DNA of 64,000 nucleotides from JBJHBP01 sp050485685 (GTDB lineage: Bacteria; Pseudomonadota; Gammaproteobacteria; Steroidobacterales; Rariloculaceae), in contig JBJHBW010000011.1 of the NCBI GenBank assembly GCA_050485685.1, positions 1 to 64,000 of the forward strand, in the 5' to 3' direction. Numbering within the stretch: position 1 is the stretch's first letter; the number at the start of each line of letters is the position of its first letter. The notes beneath the pieces were generated by a model, which saw nothing but the letters and a program-made list of their open reading frames with translations, was not told where the DNA came from and did not search any database. A program made the position numbers and the translations under genes. Positions 26,929 to 35,421 of the stretch are shown here, piece after piece.

Positions 26929-28278
26929 TCAGGGAGCGGGCCGCTCGACTTCGGCCGCATGATGTTCAGGGTAGGCCTGTGCCTCGGCCAGTTCCAGCGC
27001 CTCATGCGTCGTCGCGATCGCCGGTACGAACTGACTTTGCGCTTCTGGCGGCATCGGCTCCGACAGGCGCATTCGGTGCGCGCTGTACAACGACAGCAGG
27101 ACGAATACGATCGCGATCCATCCGAACAGCGCCCAGGCGCCCAGTGCCGACATCACCAGGCTCGCAAGGAACGGGCCGAAACTGGCGCCGACGCCAAACA
27201 CCAGCAGCAGACCGCGCGTCGCCTCCAGTGCCTGTTCCGGCGTCAGCACGTCATGCGTGCGTGCGACGCTGAGTCCGTAAACCGGAAACATGAATGCCCC
27301 GAACAGGAATCCGGCCGCGGCGAGCACGCCGAAAGGCGCGAACGTGGCGATCATCACCAGTCCCGCGGCGATTGCGCTGAGCACGGCAACCATGAATATC
27401 ACGCGGCGACGGTCGCGGCCATCCGAGTAACGGCCGATTGGCAGCTGCGACAGCATGCCGCCGATGATGGTGACAAACATGAACGTTGCGACCATGGAGC
27501 CTGGATGACCGATCTGCGTCAGATAGACAGGTGCCATGCCCCAGAACGCACCACCGACGACGCCTGCCGCGAAGCAGCCGGCAACGCCCACCGGCGAACG
27601 CCGGGCCAGTTCCCCGGCGCCCAGGCCGGTGGGTTCATGCAGAACGGGTGCCTGAACCCTGATCATCGATGTCGGCACCAGCGACAGCGCGAAGCAGATC
27701 GCGGTGACTGCGAACAGCACGAACGTGGCCGGATCACCTGCCGTGAGCAGCAGCTGGCCGCAGGCTACAGCCGAAAGATTCACGACCATATATACCGCGA
27801 ACGTGCGACCGCGGTTCTCCGGGCGGGCCTGCGCATTCAGCCAGCTCTCGATCAGCAGGGCGAGACCTGCGAGCGCGATGCCTGAGACGAAGCGGAAGAT
27901 CATCCACGGCAGCACGCCCACCCAGATCGAGTGCGCGAGCGCCATCGTTGTGACGACCGCAGCGAAGGTCGCGAACGCGCGGATGTGGCCGACCTGCGCC
28001 GCGATGCGTACGCAAAGGTGGGTGCCGACGATGAATCCGACGAAGTAGGCTGACATGATCAGCCCCACCAGGGTGGTCGGGATTTCCTCGAGACTTGCAC
28101 GTACGCCGATCAGCGTGCCGAAAAGCCCCGACCCCAGCAGCAGAATGGCCGTGGTCAGCAGCAGGACCGTGAGCGTGCCGCGCGAGGAAATAAACGCGGC
28201 ATCCGCGGGCGGAACGATGGTGCCGCCGGGACTGCCGTAAGGGGTGTCAGTTGGTTGTGTGTGCTGCGAGTCGGTCAC
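26929..28278 (-). CDS. MFS transporter, YcaD-like
   Basis: Inner-membrane carrier of 449 residues with about 12 predicted helices. After a polar 30-residue N-terminus, the first helices carry LLLGSGLFGTLIGVRASLE and IMSAYFVGFIVGTHLCVRI; FRFVSGIALAGLALLIESWLN is the motif region typical of the YcaD/MFS_1 subfamily. The C-terminus has a His- and Glu-rich tail (about 25 residues). It ends 22 bases from the convergent hrpA stop. The start follows the slipin gene's 5'-to-3' order on the minus strand, so it could be the last gene of the nfeD-slipin unit. Substrate unknown. Confidence 0.82.
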   Translation of the reverse strand: MTDSQHTQPTDTPYGSPGGTIVPPADAAFISSRGTLTVLLLTTAILLLGSGLFGTLIGVRASLEEIPTTLVGLIMSAYFVGFIVGTHLCVRIAAQVGHIRAFATFAAVVTTMALAHSIWVGVLPWMIFRFVSGIALAGLALLIESWLNAQARPENRGRTFAVYMVVNLSAVACGQLLLTAGDPATFVLFAVTAICFALSLVPTSMIRVQAPVLHEPTGLGAGELARRSPVGVAGCFAAGVVGGAFWGMAPVYLTQIGHPGSMVATFMFVTIIGGMLSQLPIGRYSDGRDRRRVIFMVAVLSAIAAGLVMIATFAPFGVLAAAGFLFGAFMFPVYGLSVARTHDVLTPEQALEATRGLLLVFGVGASFGPFLASLVMSALGAWALFGWIAIVFVLLSLYSAHRMRLSEPMPPEAQSQFVPAIATTHEALELAEAQAYPEHHAAEVERPAP

Positions 28279-28304
28279 GGTCTCCTGCGGTGGCCTGTTG
28301 CGTT

Positions 28305-29138
28305 TCAGCTGCGATCGGGGTCGGCTTCCATGCCTTCGCCGCCGACAGGGCCGGTAAAGATGCCGGTATCGTCGTTGTCGTCATGATGCTGCACGATCTG
28401 ATCGTAGATCGGCTTGAAAAGGTCCAGCGGCATCGGGAACACGATGGTGTTGGAATTACGTTCGCTGGCGATCTCCGTCAGGGTCTGCATGTAGCGAAGC
28501 TGCAGGGCCTGTGGCTGCTGGGCGAGTACGTGTGCGGCCTCTGCCAGCTTCTTCGAAGCCTGGAACTCGCCTTCCGCGTGGATCACCTTGGCGCGACGTG
28601 AACGTTCCGCTTCGGCCTGTGCGGCAATCGCGCGAATCATGCTCTCGTCCAGATCCACGTGCTTGATCTCAACGTTCGTGACCTTGATGCCCCAGGTCGC
28701 CGTGGTCTGGTCGAGAATCTCCTGTATGTCTGCGTTGAGCTTGTCACGTTCGGCCAGCATGTCGTCCAGCTCGTGCTGGCCCAGCACCGAGCGCAGTGTG
28801 GTCTGTGCGAGCTGGCTGGTCGCCTCGACACGATTCTCCACCTGGATGATGGCTTTCTCCGGGTCGATGACGCGGAAGTAGATCACGGCGCTGACCTTGA
28901 CCGACACGTTGTCGCGCGAGATCACATCCTGGGTGGGTACGTCCATGACGATGGTGCGAAGGTCTACCCGCACCATGCGCTGAATGCCGGGAATGACAAT
29001 GATCAGGCCCGGGCCCTTCACCTTCCAGAAGCGTCCGAGCAGGAAGATCACGCCGCGCTCGTACTCGGCAAGAATCTTGATCGCGCTGAACAGGAACAGG
29101 GCGACGATCGCGATGATAATCAGAGTCGGTTCAAACAT
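28305..29138 (-). CDS. Slipin (stomatin/SPFH) family membrane protein
   Basis: A 277-residue membrane-associated scaffold protein. One N-terminal helix (TLIIIAIVALFLFSAIKIL) is followed by an SPFH domain beginning EYERGVIFLLGRFWKVKGPGL, with PTQDVISRDNVSVKVSAVIYFRV and a helical AAQAEAERSRRAKVIHAEGE stretch. Slipins form rings or microdomains in the membrane and pair with an NfeD-type protease, which lies immediately upstream in the same direction (67 bases). The NfeD partner of this family is known to cleave slipin C-termini in archaea. Confidence 0.92.
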   Translation of the reverse strand: MFEPTLIIIAIVALFLFSAIKILAEYERGVIFLLGRFWKVKGPGLIIVIPGIQRMVRVDLRTIVMDVPTQDVISRDNVSVKVSAVIYFRVIDPEKAIIQVENRVEATSQLAQTTLRSVLGQHELDDMLAERDKLNADIQEILDQTTATWGIKVTNVEIKHVDLDESMIRAIAAQAEAERSRRAKVIHAEGEFQASKKLAEAAHVLAQQPQALQLRYMQTLTEIASERNSNTIVFPMPLDLFKPIYDQIVQHHDDNDDTGIFTGPVGGEGMEADPDRS

Positions 29139-29205
29139 GGCTGTTCCTTACGTTCCTGGATAGTGCGTCTGAGTCGCTGTTAGACGAAGCCGTGCGCGGG
29201 ATGGG

Positions 29206-30597
29206 TCAGTGTCCGTCCTGTTCGGCCGGTTCCACATGCAGCAGAAGGCCATCCATTCGTGTGACCTTCAGCTTCTGTCCTTTCTTTACCGGCACTGTGC
29301 TGTGTGCCCGCCAGCGTTCGCCGTGCGTAAAGACCTGACCTTCGGTATCGAAATCTTCAAGCGCTTCGGCCATCTGGTGTGACATTTCCTCAGCGCCGCT
29401 GACGACGGGCCGCATGCGCGACTTCATCGCGAACCAGATGATGCCGAGCAGGGCCAGGGCCCCGGTTGTGGCAATTGACACGATCAGCGGAATGGAGACA
29501 CCGTAACCGGGAATGTCGGTATCGATCAGAATCACCGAGCCGATCACGAATGCGACGATGCCGCCTATCCCGAGCGCACCGAAACTGGGCACCAGAAATT
29601 CGGCGATCATCAGTATGACGGCGAGCAGAATCAGCGCGAGTCCCGCATAGTTCACCGGCAGCAGCTGCAGCGCGTACAGCGCCAGCAGCAGGGAAATGGC
29701 ACCGACCACGCCCGGCACGATCGCGCCCGGGTTATAGCCCTCGAATATCAGCCCGTAGATGCCGAGCAGCATCAGCATGTAGGCAACCGTGGGATTCGTG
29801 ATGACGGCCAGCAGCCGGGTGCGCCAGTCGGGCTCCACACGGTCGTACATCAGCCCGGCGGTTGCCAGCGTGATCTCGCGACCGTCTATCGTCACGGTGC
29901 GACCGTCCAGCTGAGCGAGCAGATCCGACAGATCGTTCGCAATGAGATCGATGACCTGCATCTCAAGGGCCGCACGGGCACTGAGGCTTGCGCCGGTGCG
30001 CACTGCACTTTCGGCCCAGTCGGCGTTGCGGCCGCGCTGTTCGGCGAGGCTGCGTATATAGGCCACGGCGTCTTCCACGGCCTTGCGCTCGGATGCGCTC
30101 ATGGAGTCGCCGGAACGTCGTTCCGCACCTTCCTCGCCATCGGCTTCGTCGTCACCTTCATCGGCCGTGCCCGAACCGCCGATCGCAACTGGTGTGGCGG
30201 CGCCGAGATTGGTGGCTGGTGCCATCGCGGCAATGTGACTGGCGTAAAGAATGTATGTGCCGGCGCTGGCGGCGCGCGCACCCTGCGGGTGCACAAACGT
30301 GGCGACCGGAACCGGCGAGTTCAGAATGGTGCGAATGATTTCGCGCATCGATGAATCAAGCCCGCCGGGCGTGTCCATCGCGATCACGACCAGCGGGGCG
30401 TTCCTGTCGGCGGCGCCCTCTATGCCGCGTCGCAGGTAGCTGCTGGTGGCCGGGCCTATCGCATCGTCCAGCGTGAGCAGCGTCACCCCGGCGGCGTTTC
30501 GACCGGTGTTCTCCTGGGCGCTGAGCAGGGCGCTGAGGCCCATCGCCAGCAAGGCGAGCGGCAGCAGGTGTCGGTAACGCATGCGTGGCTTCTGCAT
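29206..30597 (-). CDS. NfeD family membrane-bound ClpP-type serine protease
   Basis: Long-form NfeD of about 463 residues. A signal sequence is followed by a ClpP/S49-like protease domain: VVIAMDTPGGLDSSM, then GARAASAGTYILYASH with the likely nucleophilic Ser. An acidic, low-complexity insert (DEGDDEADGEEGAE) sits in the middle of the domain. Four or so membrane helices and a C-terminal NfeD OB-fold (GERWRAHSTVPVKKGQKLKVTRMDGLLLHVEP) complete it. It precedes the slipin gene, its usual partner in membrane protein quality control. The start is uncertain: ATGs at 30597 and 30582 are possible. It diverges from the DAHP synthase gene. Confidence 0.88.
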   Translation of the reverse strand: MQKPRMRYRHLLPLALLAMGLSALLSAQENTGRNAAGVTLLTLDDAIGPATSSYLRRGIEGAADRNAPLVVIAMDTPGGLDSSMREIIRTILNSPVPVATFVHPQGARAASAGTYILYASHIAAMAPATNLGAATPVAIGGSGTADEGDDEADGEEGAERRSGDSMSASERKAVEDAVAYIRSLAEQRGRNADWAESAVRTGASLSARAALEMQVIDLIANDLSDLLAQLDGRTVTIDGREITLATAGLMYDRVEPDWRTRLLAVITNPTVAYMLMLLGIYGLIFEGYNPGAIVPGVVGAISLLLALYALQLLPVNYAGLALILLAVILMIAEFLVPSFGALGIGGIVAFVIGSVILIDTDIPGYGVSIPLIVSIATTGALALLGIIWFAMKSRMRPVVSGAEEMSHQMAEALEDFDTEGQVFTHGERWRAHSTVPVKKGQKLKVTRMDGLLLHVEPAEQDGH

Positions 30598-30709
30598 CAC
30601 ATGATCGATGATAACAGCAAATCGTCTGCTCCCAGCATCGGATCGGCGGACCTGGCCGGGGGTCAACGCGCCGTTTGCGCGGCTTGCGCGCGCCGGTATA
30701 GTGCCCGGC

Positions 30710-32152
30710 ATGACAACATCGAATTCTCACGGTCCGGCAGGCGGGCAGTCAGACAGTCCGGCAAAGTTCGGGACGACTATCGAGGGTCCGGCATCGAACC
30801 CTCCAACCGGCGACTGGAACCCGGCCAGCTGGAAATCCCGTCCGGCCGCACAGCAGCCGACGTATGAAGACCCGCAGCGCCTGGCTGGCGTACTTGCAGA
30901 GCTCAGCCGACTGCCGCCTATCGTGACCAGCTGGGAAGTGGAACGGCTGCGTGAGCAGCTGGCGCGTGCCCAGCAGGGCGATGCCTTCCTGCTGCAGGGT
31001 GGCGACTGTGCCGAAAGCTTCGACGAATGCACCTCGGAAAACATCGTGCAGAAGCTCAAGGTGCTGTTGCAGATGTCCCTCGTGCTGGTCACGGGTCTGA
31101 AAAAGCCCGTGATCCGCGTCGGCCGTATGGCAGGTCAATATGCCAAACCGCGAAGTGCGGACATGGAAAGCCGCGATGGCCTGTCGCTGCCGAGCTACCG
31201 CGGCGATCTGATCAACCGTTCGGCCTTCACGGCCGATGACAGGGTCGCGCAACCGGAGCTGATGTTGCGCGCCTATGCACGCGCGGGCCTGACATTGAAC
31301 TTCGTTCGTTCCCTGATCGATGGCGGGTTTGCCGATCTGCACCATCCCGAGTACTGGGATCTTGATTTCGTCGGCGAATCGGAACTGGCGGCCGAGTATC
31401 GTGAGCTGGTGAAATCGGTGTCGGACGGCCTGAAGTTCTTCGAGACCATCACCGGTGAGCCGCTGCATCACACCCGACGTGTCGAGTTCTACACCTCGCA
31501 TGAAGGTCTGCATCTGCCTTACGAACAGGCACAGACGCGTTTTCTGCCCCATCGCGGGCGATGGTACAACCTGACCGCGCATCTGCCGTGGATAGGCATG
31601 CGCACCGCAGATCTGGACGGCGCGCACGTGGAGTACTTCCGGGGCATCGCCAATCCGATCGCTGTGAAGGTCGGCGCGGCGTTCAGTGACGAGCATCTGC
31701 AGGCTCTGGTGCGTACCCTGAATCCTGAGAACATTCCCGGCCGACTCACGCTGATTACACGATTCGGAGCTGCCGGTATAGACAAGCACCTGCCGCGCGT
31801 GATCCGTGCGGTCGTCGCAACCGGATCACCCGTGCTGTGGGTTTGTGATCCCATGCACGGCAATACCGAGACGACGGCACACGGCTTCAAGACGCGACGT
31901 TTCGAGAACATTGTCTCGGAACTTGAAGCGGCATTCCGTATTCATCGTGAACAGGGAAGCTATCTCGGTGGCGTGCATCTGGAGGTCAGCGGTGACAATG
32001 TCACGGAGTGTCTGGGTGGCGCGCGCAGACTGGTTGAGTCCGATCTGGGTCGAGCCTACCGGTCCTGTGTGGATCCGCGGCTGAACTACGAGCAGGCAAT
32101 GGAAATCGCCATGTTCATCGCCGGTCGTCTGCAGGCCAGCGATCTGGTCTGA
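30710..32152 (+). CDS. Class II 3-deoxy-7-phosphoheptulonate synthase
   Basis: First enzyme of the shikimate pathway, joining phosphoenolpyruvate and erythrose 4-phosphate. 480 residues of the plant-like class II type, recognised by WKSRPAAQQPTY, QGGDCAESFDE (metal-ligand Cys), GRMAGQYAKPRS, YTSHEGL and CDPMHGNTE. It carries an N-terminal extension rich in Ser, Gly and Pro before the catalytic part. The ATG at 30710 has a weak ribosome binding site. It appears to head a plus-strand run of four closely spaced genes (UDG, uvrC, pgsA follow). Class II enzymes are often regulated differently from AroFGH; no regulatory domain is visible here. Confidence 0.94.
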   Translation: MTTSNSHGPAGGQSDSPAKFGTTIEGPASNPPTGDWNPASWKSRPAAQQPTYEDPQRLAGVLAELSRLPPIVTSWEVERLREQLARAQQGDAFLLQGGDCAESFDECTSENIVQKLKVLLQMSLVLVTGLKKPVIRVGRMAGQYAKPRSADMESRDGLSLPSYRGDLINRSAFTADDRVAQPELMLRAYARAGLTLNFVRSLIDGGFADLHHPEYWDLDFVGESELAAEYRELVKSVSDGLKFFETITGEPLHHTRRVEFYTSHEGLHLPYEQAQTRFLPHRGRWYNLTAHLPWIGMRTADLDGAHVEYFRGIANPIAVKVGAAFSDEHLQALVRTLNPENIPGRLTLITRFGAAGIDKHLPRVIRAVVATGSPVLWVCDPMHGNTETTAHGFKTRRFENIVSELEAAFRIHREQGSYLGGVHLEVSGDNVTECLGGARRLVESDLGRAYRSCVDPRLNYEQAMEIAMFIAGRLQASDLV

Positions 32153-32167
32153 AGTTCGGGTGCGGTC

Positions 32168-32812
32168 ATGAGCTTTCCCGGCAGCTGGTTCGATCCGGAC
32201 TGCGTGCAGTGTCCGCGTCTGGCGGGTCATCTGGCGGAGATGCGTTCGCGGTACACGGAATATCACAATGCGCCGGTGGCGCCCTTCGGGGACGCGCGCG
32301 CGCAGCTGCTGATCGTCGGCCTTGCACCCGGGGCGCATGGCGCGAACGCGACCGGTCGCCCTTTTACGGGAGATCACGCCGGCATACTGCTGTATCGCAC
32401 CCTTTACGAGCTGGGCCTCGCCACGCAGCCGGAAGCCAGGTCGGTGGACGACGGACTGCAGCTGATCGGTTGCCGAATCAGCAACGCGGTGAAATGCCTG
32501 CCGCCGGCGAACAAGCCGACCACGGCAGAGGTCGACCGCTGCAATACCTATCTGGACGCCGAACTGAATGCTCTGCCGGACGGGGCGGTGGTGCTTGCGC
32601 TGGGCGCCATTGCCCACCGCGCCGTGTTGCGTGCGCTGGGACTCAAGCTGTCGGCGGCCCGTTTCGCTCATGCGGCAGAACACGCGCTGCCTCGTGCCCG
32701 TACGATGGTGGACTCCTATCACTGCAGTCGCTACAACACACAGACCAGGCGACTGACTGATGAGATGTTTGCCGCCGTGGTCGGGCGTGCGAAGCGGCTT
32801 GCAGGGCTTTGA
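32168..32812 (+). CDS. Family 5 (UDGb-like) uracil-DNA glycosylase
   Basis: DNA repair glycosylase of 214 residues that removes uracil, and in some members hypoxanthine or other deaminated bases. Motif A reads VGLAPGAHGANATGRPFTGD, typical of the family 5/UDGb group with its GRPFTGD feature. Motif B near the C-terminus is HCSRYNT instead of the common HPSxxN. Cysteines near the N-terminus (DPDCVQCP) and mid-protein (GCRISNAVKC) are placed as for a [4Fe-4S] cluster. It is 15 bases after the DAHP synthase gene and 34 before uvrC, so a repair gene pair lies in this operon. The family number is recalled from motif layout. Confidence 0.82.
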   Translation: MSFPGSWFDPDCVQCPRLAGHLAEMRSRYTEYHNAPVAPFGDARAQLLIVGLAPGAHGANATGRPFTGDHAGILLYRTLYELGLATQPEARSVDDGLQLIGCRISNAVKCLPPANKPTTAEVDRCNTYLDAELNALPDGAVVLALGAIAHRAVLRALGLKLSAARFAHAAEHALPRARTMVDSYHCSRYNTQTRRLTDEMFAAVVGRAKRLAGL

Positions 32813-32846
32813 TGCCGGCGTGAGTGCAGTGACAGGTGATACCGCC

Positions 32847-34715
32847 ATGGAAAAGTCCGTTGACAGACCAGGTGGTGACAGCAGCGCGTCCGATGAATTC
32901 GATGCGGCGGATTTCGTACGCCATCTGACACCCAGGCCGGGTGTCTACACGATGATGGATCAGGCAGGTCGCGTGATCTATGTCGGCAAGGCGCGCAACC
33001 TGAAGCGCCGCGTAGGCAGTTACTTTCAGGGTCGTGCGCTGGATGCCAAGACCATTGCGCTGCTGCGCCAGGTGCGCGATCTGCAGGTGACGGTCACGCG
33101 CACCGAGACTGAAGCGCTGATTCTCGAGTACAACCTGATCAAGCAGCACAAGCCGCGCTTCAACGTGTTGCTGCGCGATGACAAGAGCTATCCGTATATC
33201 CGCCTGACCACCAGCCACGAGTTTCCGCGGCTGACGTTCTATCGCGGCCCGCGAACACGCGAGGACCGTCTGTTCGGTCCTTACCCGAATGCCGGCTCGG
33301 TGCGCGAGACGCTGAATCAGCTGCACAAGCTGTTCCGATTGCGCCAATGCGAGGACAGCTACTTCGCCAACCGTACGCGACCGTGTCTGCAGTATCAGCT
33401 CGAGCGTTGCACCGCGCCCTGCACGGGACTGATCTCCCGTGAGGATTACGCACGTGATGTGGACAATGCGGTGCTGTTCCTGCAGGGCGATGAGGATGCG
33501 GTGACTGCCAGTCTCGCGCAGCGTATGGAATCCGCCGCCGCGCGGCTGGATTTCGAGCGGGCGGCGCAGTATCGCGATCAGCTTGCCCGGCTGCGTCAGG
33601 TTCAGACGCAGCAGCTGATGACCAGCGACAGGGGTGAATTCGATGTCATCGGCGTGGTCGGAGAACGCGGTGTCTACTGCGTTTCGGTCATGTATTTTCG
33701 CGGCGGTCGCTCGCTGGGCAGTCGGTCGTTCTTTCCGGCCACGACCGAAGGATCGGATGAAGCCGAAGTGCTGCGCGCTTTCCTTCTGCAGTACTACGGC
33801 GGCCGCGAAGCGCCACCCGAGATCCTGGTCAGTGGCGAAGTGGCTGACGCTGAAGCAATCGCCGGTATGCTCGGTGAAAAAGCCGGGCGCCGTGTCCAGG
33901 TGCGCTGGCGTGTGCGCGGCGACAGGGCGCGCTGGGTCGATCTCGCCCTCACCAACGCCCGCCATGGTGCCGAACAGCGGCAGCTGTCGGGAGCGACCAT
34001 GACCGCGCAGCTGGCCGCGCTGGCTGAAGCACTGGATCTGGACGAGGCACCAGGCAGACTGGAGTGTTTCGATGTCAGCCACACGGGCGGTGAGTCCACC
34101 GTGGCCTCGTGCGTGGTGTTCGGGCCTGAAGGTGCGCGCAGGTCGTCATATCGCCGCTTCAACGTGACGGGCGTGGAGGCGGGGGATGACTATGGCGCGC
34201 TGCGGCAGGCGTTGATGCGTCGCTATGCGCGCCATCAGGGCGTCGCGGAGGAGTCGACCGCCGGTGCTCTGCCCGACCTGCTGATCATTGACGGCGGGCG
34301 GGGGCAACTGGCTGAAGCGGTGCGCGTGCTGGACGAACTTGGGCTTGCTCTGCCGGTGGTTGGCGTGGCCAAGGGCAGTGCGCGCAAACCGGGCATGGAG
34401 CGGCTGTTTCTGCCCGGCCGGCGCGAGCCGCTGCGTCTGCCGGCGAATTCACCGGCGCTGCATCTGATCCAGCAGATCCGTGACGAAGCGCATCGCTTTG
34501 CGATAGCCGGGCATCGTGCCCAGCGGGGCAAGCGGCGTTCGCGCTCGCCGTTGGAAGACATACCCGGGCTGGGACCGAAACGTCGCAGGGCGCTGCTGAC
34601 CCGCTTCGGGGGGCTGCAGGCGCTGTCACGGGCAGGCGTCGATGAACTTGCGGAAGTGAAGGGAATCTCGCGCAAGCTGGCCGAAGCGATATATGAACAC
34701 TTTCATTCCAACTGA
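32847..34715 (+). CDS. uvrC: UvrABC system protein C (excinuclease)
   Basis: Nucleotide-excision repair nuclease that makes the 3' and 5' cuts around a lesion bound by UvrAB. 622 residues in the usual order: GIY-YIG domain (PGVYTMMDQAGRVIYVGKARNLKRRVGSYF region near residue 35), a UVR motif around residue 205-240, the RNase H-like 5' nuclease domain with RLECFDVSHTGGESTVASCV and DLLIIDGGRGQL, and a C-terminal pair of helix-hairpin-helix motifs (IPGLGPKRRRALL and VKGISRKLAEAIYE). The ATG at 32847 has AGGTGAT upstream. It is followed closely by pgsA, as in many gammaproteobacteria; here no gacA/uvrY precedes it. Confidence 0.97.
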   Translation: MEKSVDRPGGDSSASDEFDAADFVRHLTPRPGVYTMMDQAGRVIYVGKARNLKRRVGSYFQGRALDAKTIALLRQVRDLQVTVTRTETEALILEYNLIKQHKPRFNVLLRDDKSYPYIRLTTSHEFPRLTFYRGPRTREDRLFGPYPNAGSVRETLNQLHKLFRLRQCEDSYFANRTRPCLQYQLERCTAPCTGLISREDYARDVDNAVLFLQGDEDAVTASLAQRMESAAARLDFERAAQYRDQLARLRQVQTQQLMTSDRGEFDVIGVVGERGVYCVSVMYFRGGRSLGSRSFFPATTEGSDEAEVLRAFLLQYYGGREAPPEILVSGEVADAEAIAGMLGEKAGRRVQVRWRVRGDRARWVDLALTNARHGAEQRQLSGATMTAQLAALAEALDLDEAPGRLECFDVSHTGGESTVASCVVFGPEGARRSSYRRFNVTGVEAGDDYGALRQALMRRYARHQGVAEESTAGALPDLLIIDGGRGQLAEAVRVLDELGLALPVVGVAKGSARKPGMERLFLPGRREPLRLPANSPALHLIQQIRDEAHRFAIAGHRAQRGKRRSRSPLEDIPGLGPKRRRALLTRFGGLQALSRAGVDELAEVKGISRKLAEAIYEHFHSN

Positions 34716-34747
34716 ATGCGTTGTAAAACGGCCAGCCGGAGATCCAA

Positions 34748-35314
34748 TTGGTTTTTAATCTTCCAAATACGCTGACCTGGTTTCGCATTCTTGCGATTCC
34801 GCTGGTCGTGGTCGTCTTTTATCTGCCGGTACCATGGGCGCGACCGGCGGCGGCGATCCTGTTTGCGCTGGCTGGCGTCACCGACTGGCTGGACGGCTAT
34901 CTGGCGCGGCGCCTGGGCCAGACGTCCAGCTTCGGGGCGTTTCTGGATCCGGTTGCCGACAAGCTGATGGTCTCGACCGCGCTGGTGATCCTTGTGCAGG
35001 CCGATCCTTCGCTGCTGATGGCGGCGTTGGCGGCCGTGATCATAGGCCGGGAGATCACCGTCTCGGCACTCCGGGAGTGGATGTCACAGCTCGGTGAGGC
35101 CGCACGTGCGCATGTCGCCGTGACGTTTTTCGGTAAGTGGAAGACCACAGCGCAGATCGTCGGTATCGCCATGCTCTTGTATCACCAGCCGATTCTCGGA
35201 CTGCCTGTGTATCAGACCGGCCTTGTGCTGCTGGTGGTGGCCGCCGTCCTGACGATCTGGTCCATGCTCGATTATCTGCGTGCCGCGTGGCCGACCCTGT
35301 CGGGCCGGCGCTGA
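34748..35314 (+). CDS. pgsA: CDP-diacylglycerol-glycerol-3-phosphate 3-phosphatidyltransferase
   Basis: Integral membrane enzyme making phosphatidylglycerol phosphate, the committed step to phosphatidylglycerol and cardiolipin. The CDP-alcohol phosphotransferase signature DGYLARRLGQTSSFGAFLDP continues into VADK, with all conserved Asp residues. 188 residues with 4-6 membrane helices. The start is a TTG at 34748, supported by GGAG six bases upstream and by the canonical N-terminus VFNLPNTLTWFRI. It lies 32 bases after uvrC. Confidence 0.95.
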   Translation: MVFNLPNTLTWFRILAIPLVVVVFYLPVPWARPAAAILFALAGVTDWLDGYLARRLGQTSSFGAFLDPVADKLMVSTALVILVQADPSLLMAALAAVIIGREITVSALREWMSQLGEAARAHVAVTFFGKWKTTAQIVGIAMLLYHQPILGLPVYQTGLVLLVVAAVLTIWSMLDYLRAAWPTLSGRR

Positions 35315-35324
35315 GGCAGGCAGA

Positions 35325-35354
35325 CCGGTCCGCCGCCGGCAGGCAGCGGACCGG
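35325..35354. terminator. Hairpin between convergent pgsA and MBL-fold genes
   Basis: A perfect 9-bp inverted repeat (35325-35333 against 35346-35354) with a 12-base loop, 10 bases after the pgsA stop. It probably ends the DAHP synthase-udg-uvrC-pgsA transcript. There is no clear U-tract. Confidence 0.45.
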
Positions 35355-35421
35355 GCAGGGCCAAGGCGTACTCAGCTCCTGACTGTTTCGGGATCACTGA
35401 AGGTATCCGCGATCGGCGCTT

